A stretch of DNA of 64,000 nucleotides. It comes from Rhizobium sp. NZLR1 (GTDB lineage Bacteria; Pseudomonadota; Alphaproteobacteria; Rhizobiales; Rhizobiaceae). Below the pieces are notes generated by a model that saw only the letters and a program-made list of their open reading frames with translations, was not told the origin of the DNA and did no database searches. A program made the position numbers and the translations under genes. Where the stretch lies: positions 202,831-266,830 of the forward strand of contig NZ_CP071637.1 of assembly GCF_017357385.1 (NCBI RefSeq), read 5' to 3'. Shown piece after piece: positions 35,683 through 44,798 of the stretch (positions within the stretch are counted from its first letter, which is position 1; each line of letters begins with the position of its first letter).

Positions 35683-36879
35683 TTAGCGCCGCAGATCCAG
35701 TTTCAGCTCGAGCGCTGTCGCAGCGAACGGGTTATGTTCCTTTCGGAACGAGGAGACACTGGCGTTTGGAAAACGAGTTGCAATAGCTGAAATTGTCTCC
35801 TGGATTTCGATCTCAGCGATATGCTGACCGAGGCACGAAAAAGCACCGCCGCCAAACGTTAAGGTTCTCGACACATCTCGGCGATGGATATCAAAGACGT
35901 CGGGATGCATGAACGCAGCCGGATCATTGTGAGCCGCCCAGACCACGACATTGATTGCCGTTCCGTTGGGCACCGTTACACCGTCGATTTCGAAGTCCTC
36001 GGCGCCATAACGTTGGTTCGTGATCGTTCGTGAGCACATCCGCACGGACTCTTGTACTGCGGTCGGAATAAGCGTTGCGTCAGATTTCACGCCTTCCCAA
36101 GCGCCTGGCGAACCGATCACGAGTGCGAGCGTGAGGGCCAGCTGGTTGGCCGTATTGTCAGTGCTGGCCTCAAGGAGCATTGTCACGAAGTCGAACAGTT
36201 CATCGTCGCTGAGTTCACCGTTAGCATGGTCTGAAATCAAGGCGGAAAGGATGTTGTCGCCAGGATGTCCGCGCCCGTAGGCAATTCTTTCAGCCACATA
36301 GGGAAAGAGTTCCGAGTACCCCGACACGATCGATGCGGTCGACCCCGGATTGTGGTTGAATATCTCCAATACCTGATCGGACAGCCGTGATACGAACGGC
36401 GCGTCCTGCTTCGGTGCGCCGATCCATTCGCAATAGAGCCTCGCGGGAAGGATCATGCACAGCTTGCCAAGGATATCGGCCGCAGGAGTGGGACCGATAT
36501 CGTCGAGGAGCTCGTCGACCAGGCGGCGGACGGTGGCGCGCATTGCGGCCACTTGGCCTGCACCGAAGTAGCGGACCATGATTCGTCTAATTCTGGTGCG
36601 CCGTTCGTTGTGTTCCTGGCCGAGTAGCATCCGGCGTTTGAAGTCGAGTACGGGTCCTTCGGGTATACCGATGTGTTCGACCAGGCGAAGGTGGTCAGCA
36701 CCAAGCCGACGGTCCCGCAGCACCATTTGGCCGAGCCTGTGCGACAGTATCTCGATGCCGCGGTCACTGCGAATGATTGGCGATACCTTCCGCGCGGCAT
36801 TCAACGTTGCTACCGGGTCGGCGGTGTAGTGCTCAGATGCCGTGACGTTGATGAAGGGCAACTCATCTAGCGAGCTCAT
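35683..36879 (-). CDS. Cytochrome P450 with Asn in place of the conserved I-helix Thr
   Basis: 398 residues from ATG 36879 (a longer frame to 37023 overlaps the binding-protein gene). Haem-binding loop FGGGAFSCLGQHIAEIE contains the Cys ligand; the K-helix ExxR is ESVR. The I-helix reads LLEASTDNTANQL, aligning with P450cam LLVGGLDTVVNFL: Asp251 is kept but Thr252 is Asn. It is encoded between a dedicated ABC importer and a ferredoxin, so it probably hydroxylates the imported compound as the first catabolic step. The Asn recalls P450cin, the cineole hydroxylase, suggesting a small ether or terpenoid-like substrate; that is inference. Confidence 0.92.
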   Translation of the reverse strand: MSSLDELPFINVTASEHYTADPVATLNAARKVSPIIRSDRGIEILSHRLGQMVLRDRRLGADHLRLVEHIGIPEGPVLDFKRRMLLGQEHNERRTRIRRIMVRYFGAGQVAAMRATVRRLVDELLDDIGPTPAADILGKLCMILPARLYCEWIGAPKQDAPFVSRLSDQVLEIFNHNPGSTASIVSGYSELFPYVAERIAYGRGHPGDNILSALISDHANGELSDDELFDFVTMLLEASTDNTANQLALTLALVIGSPGAWEGVKSDATLIPTAVQESVRMCSRTITNQRYGAEDFEIDGVTVPNGTAINVVVWAAHNDPAAFMHPDVFDIHRRDVSRTLTFGGGAFSCLGQHIAEIEIQETISAIATRFPNASVSSFRKEHNPFAATALELKLDLRR

Positions 36880-36928
36880 GGCTTTTCCATTCCTGTCTTG
36901 ATGTCGAGGTCGCGCCCGAGTGGGATGC

Positions 36929-37969
36929 TCACACGAGCTTTGCTGCGTCATGAAGCAGGGACATGTCGAACAGGTCCTCCTTGGCCGGCACTTTGTCCTG
37001 TCCACTCTTTTTGGCGAACTCAACCATCCTTTCCTGCTGGCTGACAGGAAGCTCGAAATAGATGTCGGAGTCGGGTGACTTGATTAGATCAAGCGTTGCC
37101 TTCAGCACTTTTAGTTGGTTGTCTTTTTCAAGACCCAGATCGCGACCGTACTTGTCTACGGTGAGATCGACAGCAAACTGAGGGTCCTTGATCGTGTCCT
37201 TCCAGCCTTTCATGAGAGCAGCCAGAAAATGGACGAGGTCTTCGCGATGGTTCGTTATGAGGTCGCGTTGGACGGTGAACATGGTGGTTGGGACGGGATA
37301 GCCAAGGTCCGCCAGACGTGTGACGACATAGTCTTTCCCGGCGATTTTTCCTTCAGCCGCCAGTGCGATCGGTTCGTTCGTGATAAAAGCGAGGTAGCCA
37401 TCTCCGTCGCCGCCAAAGAGGGCGTCCGCCGAGAACCCTGTGGGGGCGGTTTTGAAATCAGGCTCGATGTTGTTGACCCGCGAGATGCCCTTCAGTTCCA
37501 CCTCGAGCGAGGGATACTGGATGAGGAAAGTCTTTCCCTGCATGTCTTCCACGGTGCGGATCGGCTTCGCGGGGAGAGACAGGATGCCGCCCGGGTTAAC
37601 GGGGTAACCAGCTCCGATGACGACGAAATCGTTGCCTTGCGCGCGGGCATCGAGATAAGGGAGCCAAAGGGCCTGGGCGAGCTGAGCTCTGCCTGCTGAA
37701 AGAGAGACAAGTGGCTCAGGGGCATTCGGGCCGCCAGGGAAATAGGTGACATCCAGCCCGCTGTCCTTGAAGTAGCCGCGCTCCATCGCGACGAACAAGC
37801 CTGCGCCACCGACGTCCGCTACCCAGTCCAACGCAACCGCGATACCGGAGTTCGTCTGGGCAAACGCCGTGCGGAAAAACAAGGTCGAACTGGCAACCCC
37901 AATGGCAGCTGTCGACGAGGTCTTTAGGAATCCACGGCGGGATAGCCGGAAAAGGTCATTAGTCTTCAT
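36929..37969 (-). CDS. ABC transporter substrate-binding protein, NMT1/THI5/SsuA-like, Tat-exported
   Basis: 346 residues. Tat signal LSRRGFLKTSSTAAIGVA; the mature part opens with VALDWVADVGGAGLFVAMER and GYFKDSGLDVTYFPGG, the NMT1/THI5-like pattern used for pyrimidine precursors, sulfonates and aromatic compounds. The start is ATG 37969 with GGGGAA upstream. It follows two permease genes and the ATPase gene of the same operon and precedes the P450, so its ligand is likely the P450 substrate. Confidence 0.9.
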   Translation of the reverse strand: MKTNDLFRLSRRGFLKTSSTAAIGVASSTLFFRTAFAQTNSGIAVALDWVADVGGAGLFVAMERGYFKDSGLDVTYFPGGPNAPEPLVSLSAGRAQLAQALWLPYLDARAQGNDFVVIGAGYPVNPGGILSLPAKPIRTVEDMQGKTFLIQYPSLEVELKGISRVNNIEPDFKTAPTGFSADALFGGDGDGYLAFITNEPIALAAEGKIAGKDYVVTRLADLGYPVPTTMFTVQRDLITNHREDLVHFLAALMKGWKDTIKDPQFAVDLTVDKYGRDLGLEKDNQLKVLKATLDLIKSPDSDIYFELPVSQQERMVEFAKKSGQDKVPAKEDLFDMSLLHDAAKLV

Positions 37970-38062
37970 TTGAATTCCCCATTCTATGTTTTGAAAGGAA
38001 GGATTATTCGTCAATAACTTGACAAAATACGCCGTCGTTTTGCGTATCGAGCATAGGTCACG

Positions 38063-38824
38063 TTACTTCCAACGTCGTAGCGCCTCACGTTCTAGGGCCT
38101 GCGTGGCACCCACCATCATCAACGCAAAGACCGTTGACAGGAGAGCCGCACCAATTACGCGGCTAGTTTGGAAATTTGAGCTTGAAACTCTCAGAAGGTA
38201 ACCAAGGCCGGAACTGCCTATAAGGAACTCACCGGTCATTGCAGCGAGCATCGCAAGAGGAGCGCTTGTTCTCAGCGACACTAGCCAATGGGGAACCGCT
38301 GCGGGCAGAGCGAGCCTCGTCAGCAAGTCAACCTTCCGCGCGCCGAGTACCTGAAAAAGGTCCTTGCTACCTAATGGAACTGACTGCATCCCCGAAGACG
38401 TCAAAACGAAAGCCGGAAAGAATGTGATGATTGCCACTATCGACAGAATGCTGGGCGTCCCCGCGCCGATTAGTCTGGCAATGATCGGAATTAGCGCCAC
38501 TACGGGTACCGACCCGAGAACGAGAGCCAGTGGCGTCAGCATCCCTCGCAGGGTTGTTGACAACCAGGAAACGACGGCAAGTGCAGTGCCTGCTGCAATG
38601 CCCAGAAGCAATCCTACCGATGCGATCAGCAACGTGCGGAGACCCTGCATCACATAAAGTTCCGGATTGCCCACAACATCCATTGCCACCATCGCCGGAG
38701 ACGGTAGGACAATTGAATTTAAATTTGATAGGTGGATTGAGCTGGCCCATACCAGTAATAGAACAATGATACCCCAGTAGTTGGAAATAAAGCGGGTTTG
38801 CAAGCCGGCCATCCTCGTCCTCAT
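38063..38824 (-). CDS. ABC transporter permease (SsuC/TauC-like)
   Basis: 253 residues and about six TM helices, with the EAA-type loop DLFQVLGARKVDLLTRLALPAAVP contacting the ATPase. The ATG at 38824 overlaps the preceding permease stop (ATGA); the frame reaching to 39127 is an overlap artefact. It pairs with the next gene product to form a heterodimeric channel. Confidence 0.88.
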   Translation of the reverse strand: MRTRMAGLQTRFISNYWGIIVLLLVWASSIHLSNLNSIVLPSPAMVAMDVVGNPELYVMQGLRTLLIASVGLLLGIAAGTALAVVSWLSTTLRGMLTPLALVLGSVPVVALIPIIARLIGAGTPSILSIVAIITFFPAFVLTSSGMQSVPLGSKDLFQVLGARKVDLLTRLALPAAVPHWLVSLRTSAPLAMLAAMTGEFLIGSSGLGYLLRVSSSNFQTSRVIGAALLSTVFALMMVGATQALEREALRRWK

Positions 38825-39570
38825 ATCTTGTAGGTTGAGCGGGCCTTGCTCTCCAGCAGGCCGACGAGTGCGAATAAAACCAGCGACGTCACGGATGCTA
38901 ATAGCATTGCGCTCCAAAGGAGCGGAATTTGAAGGTTTCGCATTGCGCTTATTATCAGAACACCGATACCGCCCTGACCGCTGAACCATTCGGCGAGAAT
39001 TGCGCCGACCATAGCGGCTGGGACCGCTTGTTTTAGGCCATTGATGAACAACGGGAGGCAGGCTCGACAGTCCAGGTGAATGAGCCGTTGACGCTTGCTT
39101 GCTCCAAGCGTGGCGAACAGATCGCAATAGCTTTGGGGGACATGGTCGAATGCCGATGTCATCGACACGTAAACGATAAAAAATACGTACAACGCCGCAA
39201 GGCCCACTCCGGCTATGTAGCTGGTCGTTAGGATTATGAAGATGGGGGCGATCGCCACTGGCGGAACCGCATTCACGAAGACCGCTAGTCGATCAAGGCC
39301 GCGTCTGAGTGACGGTAGAAGGTGCACGATGACCGCCGCGATGAGTGCAGCTCCCACGCCCGTGAAATAGGCCACAATTACGGTGAAGAATGTTGAACTC
39401 AAAGCTCGAAGGAGAAGAGCTTGGTGCTGGCCGTTTGCCATGAATAGTAGCACGGCCGACATCGGGGGCCACGTCGAACCTGCTAGGCGATAACGGCCCA
39501 CAACTTCTACAACCGTGAAAAATATGACGAAACCGAGCAGCCCGAACGTCCATGAAGCGCATTTGTTCAT
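38821..39570 (-). CDS. ABC transporter permease (SsuC/TauC-like)
   Basis: 249 residues, about six TM helices, EAA-loop CDLFATLGASKRQRLIHLDC and the downstream AMVGAILAEWFSGQGGIG block. Its start overlaps the ATPase stop by ATGA and its stop overlaps the next permease start, showing tight translational coupling. Two different permeases, not one homodimer, are therefore used. Confidence 0.88.
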   Translation of the reverse strand: MNKCASWTFGLLGFVIFFTVVEVVGRYRLAGSTWPPMSAVLLFMANGQHQALLLRALSSTFFTVIVAYFTGVGAALIAAVIVHLLPSLRRGLDRLAVFVNAVPPVAIAPIFIILTTSYIAGVGLAALYVFFIVYVSMTSAFDHVPQSYCDLFATLGASKRQRLIHLDCRACLPLFINGLKQAVPAAMVGAILAEWFSGQGGIGVLIISAMRNLQIPLLWSAMLLASVTSLVLFALVGLLESKARSTYKI

Positions 39571-40349
39571 GCTGCCTCCGTGACTTCAAGCATCTCGGTA
39601 AGCTCGTCCACCAGTTCATGAAACCTTGGATCGCGAAGGAGTTTGGGACCGCGGGGTCTTTCAAACGGCACCTCAACAACGCGTTTGATCCGACCCGGCC
39701 TTGCGTCCATTACCATGACTCTGTCGGCCAGAAACAATGCTTCATCTACGCCATGCGTGACGAGCAGTGTCGTGATTTTCTGGGCTGCCCAAATCTTCTG
39801 TAGCTCGATATTCATTTGTCGGCGCGTGACCGCATCCAGAGCTCCGAACGGTTCATCGAGAAGGAGCAACGTCGGGCTTAGTGCCAACGCCCGGGCTATG
39901 GAGACACGCTGACGCATGCCCCCAGATAGTTGTGCTGGCTTTGCTCGCTCGAAGCCTGTCAAACCAACTAGATCGATGAGCATCTGCACGCGTCGTTTGT
40001 CGATGGGGCGACGGGCAATCGAAAAGGGAAGCGAGATGTTGGCCGCGACATTCATCCAAGGGAGGAGTGCGTGGTCCTGGAACGCCACTCCGAGGGAGTG
40101 CTCCTTTGCCACGCGCCCCGGCTCATGGTTGCCGACCAAAACGCGCCCACTCGAAGGGGTCTCAAGAGAGGCTATCATGCGGAGCAACGTGCTTTTCCCA
40201 CATCCCGAAGGTCCGATAAGTGCGACAAACTCTCCGGCGTTCACGCTGAAGCTTACGTCATTCAGTACGGTCAATGCGCTCCTGCCAGTGCCGAAGACCT
40301 TGGTCACGCTGCTCACCGAAACCGAGACGTCGGAATAGCTTGGCTTCAT
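39567..40349 (-). CDS. ABC transporter ATP-binding protein (SsuB/TauB-like)
   Basis: 260 residues: Walker A GPSGCGKST, signature LSGGMRQR, Walker B LLLLDEPFGALD and the switch His in LLVTHGVDEA. The start is ATG 40349 (an earlier candidate at 40385 lacks a good site). First gene of the importer-P450-ferredoxin operon; its promoter probably overlaps the palindrome at 40416-40451. Confidence 0.9.
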   Translation of the reverse strand: MKPSYSDVSVSVSSVTKVFGTGRSALTVLNDVSFSVNAGEFVALIGPSGCGKSTLLRMIASLETPSSGRVLVGNHEPGRVAKEHSLGVAFQDHALLPWMNVAANISLPFSIARRPIDKRRVQMLIDLVGLTGFERAKPAQLSGGMRQRVSIARALALSPTLLLLDEPFGALDAVTRRQMNIELQKIWAAQKITTLLVTHGVDEALFLADRVMVMDARPGRIKRVVEVPFERPRGPKLLRDPRFHELVDELTEMLEVTEAA

Positions 40350-40415
40350 TTGTCGCCTGCCTGTACTTGATGAAAAAGAAGGCAATTAAGCCTGCCGCAT
40401 AATCGATAGGCGTTG

Positions 40416-40451
40416 GCGCGATGATTGTCAAGTCATTGACAATCATCGCGC
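40416..40451. promoter_or_regulatory. Perfect 16-bp-arm palindrome between marR-like gene and P450/importer operon
   Basis: GCGCGATGATTGTCAA (40416-40431), spacer GTCA, TTGACAATCATCGCGC (40436-40451): a perfect inverted repeat starting four bases beyond the MarR stop. No T run follows leftward, so it is not a standard terminator. On the minus strand it contains TTGACA (40431-40426), followed 17 bases later by TATCGA, a plausible -35/-10 pair for the ABC operon. It is therefore a strong candidate operator for the MarR regulator. Confidence 0.7.
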
Positions 40452-40455
40452 TGAG

Positions 40456-41031
40456 TTAACCTCGCTTCTTGACGGCGCTATCGCTCCGGCTCGATAGCTT
40501 GCCCAACAGTGCAACAAGCTGTTTTCGCTCAGTATTTGTAAGGCGGGAACTCCAGACTTGCTCGCGTTTGTTCACCTCAGCCCAGGCGGCGATGACTCGG
40601 TCGTGGCCGAAGTCAGTTATTTTTATGAGCATCACGCGGCCATCCCTAGCGGATGGATGTTTTGTAATAATTCCGTTCTTTTCCAAGGTCTTAACAATGC
40701 CGGATATGTTGGCGCGACTCATTCCCGTAATGCCCGGAAGTTTCGAGCCTTCTATCGTCGAGACGAGCGCGATGACGAAGGCTAGATGGAAGCTTCCAGT
40801 GGTGAAGCCGAAGCTTCTCAGCGTGGCGGATTCCAGATCGTAGTTAATCATCCCGGTCGTCTGCATCAGCGTTAGGCTCAGTTCCATCGCGCTGGCATCG
40901 AGGCCGGGGATCATATGCTCGCCCGCCTTCACCGACAAGGCGACGTAGGCCTTGCGATCAGAACGCTCAGCGGCTTGCTGGAACAGCTCTCTGTCGAATG
41001 CAGAATGTTTGGGAGTTTTCAGTGACGTCAT
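40456..41031 (-). CDS. MarR-family transcriptional regulator
   Basis: 191 residues with the MarR winged helix (GITGMSRANISGIVKTLEKN, then KHPSARDGRVMLIKITDFG). The start is taken as ATG 41031; a TTG at 41046 is possible. It is transcribed in the same direction as, and just upstream of, the importer-P450 operon, and probably represses it until the substrate or product binds. Confidence 0.88.
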   Translation of the reverse strand: MTSLKTPKHSAFDRELFQQAAERSDRKAYVALSVKAGEHMIPGLDASAMELSLTLMQTTGMINYDLESATLRSFGFTTGSFHLAFVIALVSTIEGSKLPGITGMSRANISGIVKTLEKNGIITKHPSARDGRVMLIKITDFGHDRVIAAWAEVNKREQVWSSRLTNTERKQLVALLGKLSSRSDSAVKKRG

Positions 41032-41255
41032 ACGTTGGTGATCCAATCTGTTTCCTCGCGCGCTCCGGAAAATACCGCCTCACTAGCACTTGTGCCATCG
41101 GCGGCGCCATTCACTCGACATGCCGTTGCCAAAAATCTCAGAAACGCACTCGATAGCCCTTCGAACTTTAGGGCTATGTGTTTCCTGGTCGGGTTAATGA
41201 CCTGGACCGATTGCTCGGGCGATGCCAAACCGGGAGGGATCTCAACCCGTACCAT
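41028..41255 (-). CDS. Possible small protein coupled to the marR-like gene
   Basis: 75 codons from ATG 41255, ending in an ATGA overlap with the MarR start. It has no recognised domain. The overlap argues for a translated leader gene; the lack of homology and of a clear ribosome-binding site argue against. Confidence 0.3.
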   Translation of the reverse strand: MVRVEIPPGLASPEQSVQVINPTRKHIALKFEGLSSAFLRFLATACRVNGAADGTSASEAVFSGAREETDWITNV

Positions 41256-41617
41256 TTTGCATCGATTCTAAAGCATGCGAGGTGTTTTATGCCGACGGAC
41301 TAGAGATTCATGAAGATTCCAATCTCCGCCACTTGGGATAGCAATTTCCGCTCGACTATGCATTTTCTGTCAAACTCCTCACGCCACCGCACGAGGAGTG
41401 GTGCCCACTTTGATTCCAGGTGACTAGATGTTCCCTGCTCTCAAGGCCCCCTTCGTTCGCGATCGTCAACTTCTTCGCCGTCAGGAATTGCCATTTGTTT
41501 TGCGATTGAACGATGAGGCCAGCTAAGGTAGACGCAGCAGGGTTGTCTCGTGATCGCTGATCCGCACGAGCTAAGCCAACCCGCCCTGTAATCGGATGTA
41601 GCCTTTCCACCGGAAAT
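41256..41617. other. Intergenic stretch without a supported gene
   Basis: No frame here has a convincing start or family resemblance. A short inverted repeat, CTCCT...AGGAG near 41377-41399, is the only symmetry noticed. It separates the MarR unit from the leftward chemoreceptor gene and may hold the marR promoter. Confidence 0.4.
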
Positions 41618-43789
41618 TTATGCCGCAAGGCCCTGCACCAACTGGTGCTGATTTCTTTGTCCGCCTGAATGGTTCGCCAGTTGAAATTGATCCAGCAGTT
41701 CGGAAAGATGAGCGGCCTCCTGCGCCAGTCCAGCAGAGGCGGCATTCATCTCCTGAACCATTGCGGCATTTTGTTGTGTCGCTTGGTCCATATGATTCAC
41801 AGCGGTGTTGACTTCACTGAGACCTACAGACTGCTCCTGTGCGGCATATGCTATGGCGTCCATGTGCGAATTTATTAACTGGACCAAGGCAGCGATCGCG
41901 GTTAGGCCATCGCCGGTATCCTTTACAAGCTTGACACCGTCGCCCACCGCATTCGCTGAATTTTTGACTAGATTCTTGATCTCTTTTGCAGCGGTAGCTG
42001 ATCGTTGCGCGAGTTCGCGAACTTCTTGAGCGACAACGGCGAATCCCTTTCCAGCTTCGCCTGCGCGCGCAGCTTCAACGCCCGCATTTAACGCTAGCAA
42101 ATTCGTCTGAAAGGCGATTTCGTCTATCACACCAATGATCTGGTCAATTTGATTTGAGGACTGTTCAATTTTATTCATCGCGAGAACCGCATTGCCGACG
42201 ACAGTACTAGATCTCTCAGCTTTGTTGCGAGCATCGCGTACTAAATCTCGGGCCTCGCCGCTCCGCGCCGACGTCGACCGAACGTTGGAAGTAATTTGTT
42301 CAAGGGCGGCTGCCGTTTCTTCCAATGAAGCAGCTTGCTGCTCTGTCCTCTTTGCAAGGTTATCTGATGCTTTAGAAATCTCATAGCTTCCAGCGCTGAC
42401 CGCCGACCCGGCTTGCCCCACAGAAAGCAGGACAGATCTTAGCTGGACGACCGAGACGTTGAAATCATGGCGCAAAGGCTCGAATTGAAGGGCAAACGGT
42501 TCTTCGATTTCAGACGACATATCGCCGGAAGCAAGCTTTTGAAGGCCCTCGGCTAATGCACTGGTTGCTTTCCGCAAACGCTCCTCCGCCTGTATTTCGG
42601 AGCTGCGTTGAATTTCCAGCCGCTCCCGCTCTGCCCGTTGGCGGTTTATTTCTGCCGCATTTTCAAGCTCCTCGCTACGGATGGCCCCCAATCGGAAGAT
42701 CTCGATGGATCTCGCTATCTCACCAATCTGGTCCCTTCGGTCGATGAAAGGGATTGCAGTGTTAGTTTCCCCTTCAGCGAGCGAGCGCATGCGCTGCTGT
42801 ATCGTAAGGATTGTGCCCGACACGCTTCGAAGGACAAGATAACACAAACCGAGTACAAGAAAGGTAATCAGTGCGGTCGAAACGCCACTAAAGATGAATT
42901 CTTCTTTTAATTTCCGGAGTCGGCCTTCAGCTGCAGCCATGAGCTCCATGTCAGTGGCGGCTATTAATTTCGACATGACACCCGCTTGTATTCGCTTCGC
43001 GTCACTCCATTTCTGTATCCACTGCGACTGCCCGGCCGTCGGTTCGTTCCGATAGATTGTTGCTAGTGTTTCAGTCAAAAACCGTCCGTCGTCGGTTGAA
43101 GAAAATCGGTTATACTCCGACACAGTTTCGTCGGGCAGGAATTCAAGCATTTGCGCGGTAAAATGGTTCCTCAATTCTTTGGCATGCAACAGGAAAGCAT
43201 ATTCCTCTGTGGTCAATTTGCTCCCACTAAGATATTTTTCACCAAATTTGATTTCTATAAGGCCGGCGTCGTTGACTTGCATAAGCGCGTGGTAGCCTTC
43301 GATGAGATGCGCGAGACGAAGGTCTCCGATTGTAGCTGCCGAACGGCGAACCAGTTCGAGCCCGGCTGCCGACCCTGGTTGCAAGATAAACGTGGATTCA
43401 TTCATACCGACTGTGCCGGCATCGACGTGCTGTCGATATCCGGGCAAGGCCGCAAACTTTTCCATTGCCGCTCCAAAAGCGCGTGCGATCGGTTCATCTG
43501 AATAGCCCCGGGATTTCCATTGATCGTATGCATACTGCAGGTTGGAGAAAGCGCTATCGACAGCGTTTCGGCGCTCGCTTCTGTTTTCCGCCGTGGCGAA
43601 AGCTTCCGCCGGCAATGCCTGGGCAATCGCCGCGCCGGCGTTGGCCAACCGCTGTACCACAATCTGCCTACTGAGGTACTGGTATTCAGCGTAGCTGTTT
43701 AGCACCGATAGAGTACTGAGCCAAAGGAAGGCAAGCAGCGGCGCTGCAGCAATTAAATAGAGGAGATTGCGCAAAGACAAGCGTGCCAT
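41618..43789 (-). CDS. Methyl-accepting chemotaxis protein with periplasmic NIT-type sensor
   Basis: 723 residues: TM1 ([21 protein letters not shown]), a helical periplasmic region of about 280 residues resembling the nitrate/nitrite-sensing NIT domain, TM2 near residue 320 ([18 protein letters not shown]), HAMP repeats and the signalling hairpin tip ([39 protein letters not shown]). No CheR-tethering pentapeptide is seen at the C-terminus. It probably directs chemotaxis to a compound used by the neighbouring catabolic genes or to nitrate; the ligand is not known. Confidence 0.9.
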   Translation of the reverse strand: MARLSLRNLLYLIAAAPLLAFLWLSTLSVLNSYAEYQYLSRQIVVQRLANAGAAIAQALPAEAFATAENRSERRNAVDSAFSNLQYAYDQWKSRGYSDEPIARAFGAAMEKFAALPGYRQHVDAGTVGMNESTFILQPGSAAGLELVRRSAATIGDLRLAHLIEGYHALMQVNDAGLIEIKFGEKYLSGSKLTTEEYAFLLHAKELRNHFTAQMLEFLPDETVSEYNRFSSTDDGRFLTETLATIYRNEPTAGQSQWIQKWSDAKRIQAGVMSKLIAATDMELMAAAEGRLRKLKEEFIFSGVSTALITFLVLGLCYLVLRSVSGTILTIQQRMRSLAEGETNTAIPFIDRRDQIGEIARSIEIFRLGAIRSEELENAAEINRQRAERERLEIQRSSEIQAEERLRKATSALAEGLQKLASGDMSSEIEEPFALQFEPLRHDFNVSVVQLRSVLLSVGQAGSAVSAGSYEISKASDNLAKRTEQQAASLEETAAALEQITSNVRSTSARSGEARDLVRDARNKAERSSTVVGNAVLAMNKIEQSSNQIDQIIGVIDEIAFQTNLLALNAGVEAARAGEAGKGFAVVAQEVRELAQRSATAAKEIKNLVKNSANAVGDGVKLVKDTGDGLTAIAALVQLINSHMDAIAYAAQEQSVGLSEVNTAVNHMDQATQQNAAMVQEMNAASAGLAQEAAHLSELLDQFQLANHSGGQRNQHQLVQGLAA

Positions 43790-43997
43790 TCGAGTTCCCT
43801 TCAGCAGTCACAGGCGTTCGGACTGATCCTAAAAAATGATATGCGCGAGAAATTAATAAAGGATTTGACAAATTTTGTGAGGCGCCGGACGGCAGAGGCC
43901 TGGAGCTTCTCTTTGGAGGTTCCGGCCCGTTCTCGCGATGAACAAAGTTTTTCGAAAGTTAATCTGGGCTTGTCGCAAACCTCCGCAGAGGTTGCGG

Positions 43998-44201
43998 CTA
44001 GCTCAATACCCAGTCGTTGATCGTACTATGATCGACCTCGAAGTCGCGCTCTTCGAACATCTCTTCGAGATCTCGATAGCTCAACGGATATCTCAAATGC
44101 TAGGCGACCGCTTGGACGATCAGCTATGCGTCAAAATGCCTGCGTTTGAAGTCATCCTTCGACTGACGCTTCAGCTTTTCGCTAATCCCATCCAGAATCA
44201 T
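43998..44201 (-). pseudogene. IS6-family transposase remnant (N-terminal part)
   Basis: From ATG 44201 the minus strand reads KRQSKDDFKRRHFDA, an in-frame stop, LIVQAVA, another stop, then HLRYPLSYRDLEEMFEERDF and EVDHSTINDWVLS. This is the N-terminal HTH region of rhizobial IS6-type transposases, where the second stop stands for the conserved Trp. The catalytic DDE domain is absent. It occupies most of the otherwise empty stretch 43790-44283; nothing else is seen there beyond the chemoreceptor promoter. Confidence 0.75.
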
Positions 44202-44283
44202 CGCTACGCTCGACATGATCCGGAGCGCGAAGATGGTCAACATGCCGTCGAGCGCAGAAATTTGCGACAGGCCCGCGATGCCT

Positions 44284-44718
44284 TTAGCGACCTATGCGGT
44301 TTGCCTCAGCAACGCCGGTCGCCATGTCTTTGATGGTGGTTCGCGCCAGCTCTTCCCGGAGCGCGACCTCGGCGGCCGTTAGACGATTCTTGAGGACACC
44401 TCCAATGCTGCGGCCGACTTCGCAGAGCGAGCTGCTATCCTCATGAACGGGAAGCAATGCACCCTCATCGTTTACAGCGTCGTAGACGTCGAGCAAGCTG
44501 ATCTTCTCCGCCGACCGGGCTAACAGAGCCCCGCCGCCCGCTCCGAGCTGCGATGTCGTGAGCCCCGCCTTTGCAAGCTGTGCGAGAAGGCGCCGGATGA
44601 AGGAGGGGTTGGTGTTGACGCTCGACGCGATGAGTTCCGACGTCGCAGCTCGCCCGCCCTGCGTTTGCAGAAACGTGAGGATGTGGGTGGCAACGGCGAG
44701 TCGGGTGTTCATCTTCAC
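44284..44718 (-). CDS. Rrf2-family transcriptional regulator
   Basis: 144 residues with the Rrf2 winged helix (ELIASSVNTNPSFIRRLLAQL, then LGAGGGALLAR). The three-cysteine iron-sulfur motif of IscR/NsrR is missing (a single Cys near residue 99), so it belongs to the YwnA-like cluster-free branch. The promoter holds a palindrome that is probably its own operator (44730-44754). Confidence 0.87.
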   Translation of the reverse strand: MKMNTRLAVATHILTFLQTQGGRAATSELIASSVNTNPSFIRRLLAQLAKAGLTTSQLGAGGGALLARSAEKISLLDVYDAVNDEGALLPVHEDSSSLCEVGRSIGGVLKNRLTAAEVALREELARTTIKDMATGVAEANRIGR

Positions 44719-44729
44719 TCTTTCGGATA

Positions 44730-44754
44730 TGTATCTAACTTAGTTTCAGATACA
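44730..44754. promoter_or_regulatory. Palindrome TGTATCT-N11-AGATACA, candidate Rrf2 autoregulatory operator
   Basis: A perfect 7-bp-arm inverted repeat 11 bases upstream of the Rrf2 start codon. The same 7-mer, TGTATCT, occurs upstream of the SnoaL gene (35063). Confidence 0.55.
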
Positions 44755-44798
44755 CTTCTGTGCAATGGGCGTGGATGTCTTTCCCGTCGGCAGCGATC

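Noticed and set aside
40416..40451. Rho-independent terminator for the marR-like gene
   Set aside because: Strong hairpin but no T run on either side, and it overlaps promoter-like elements, so an operator is favoured.
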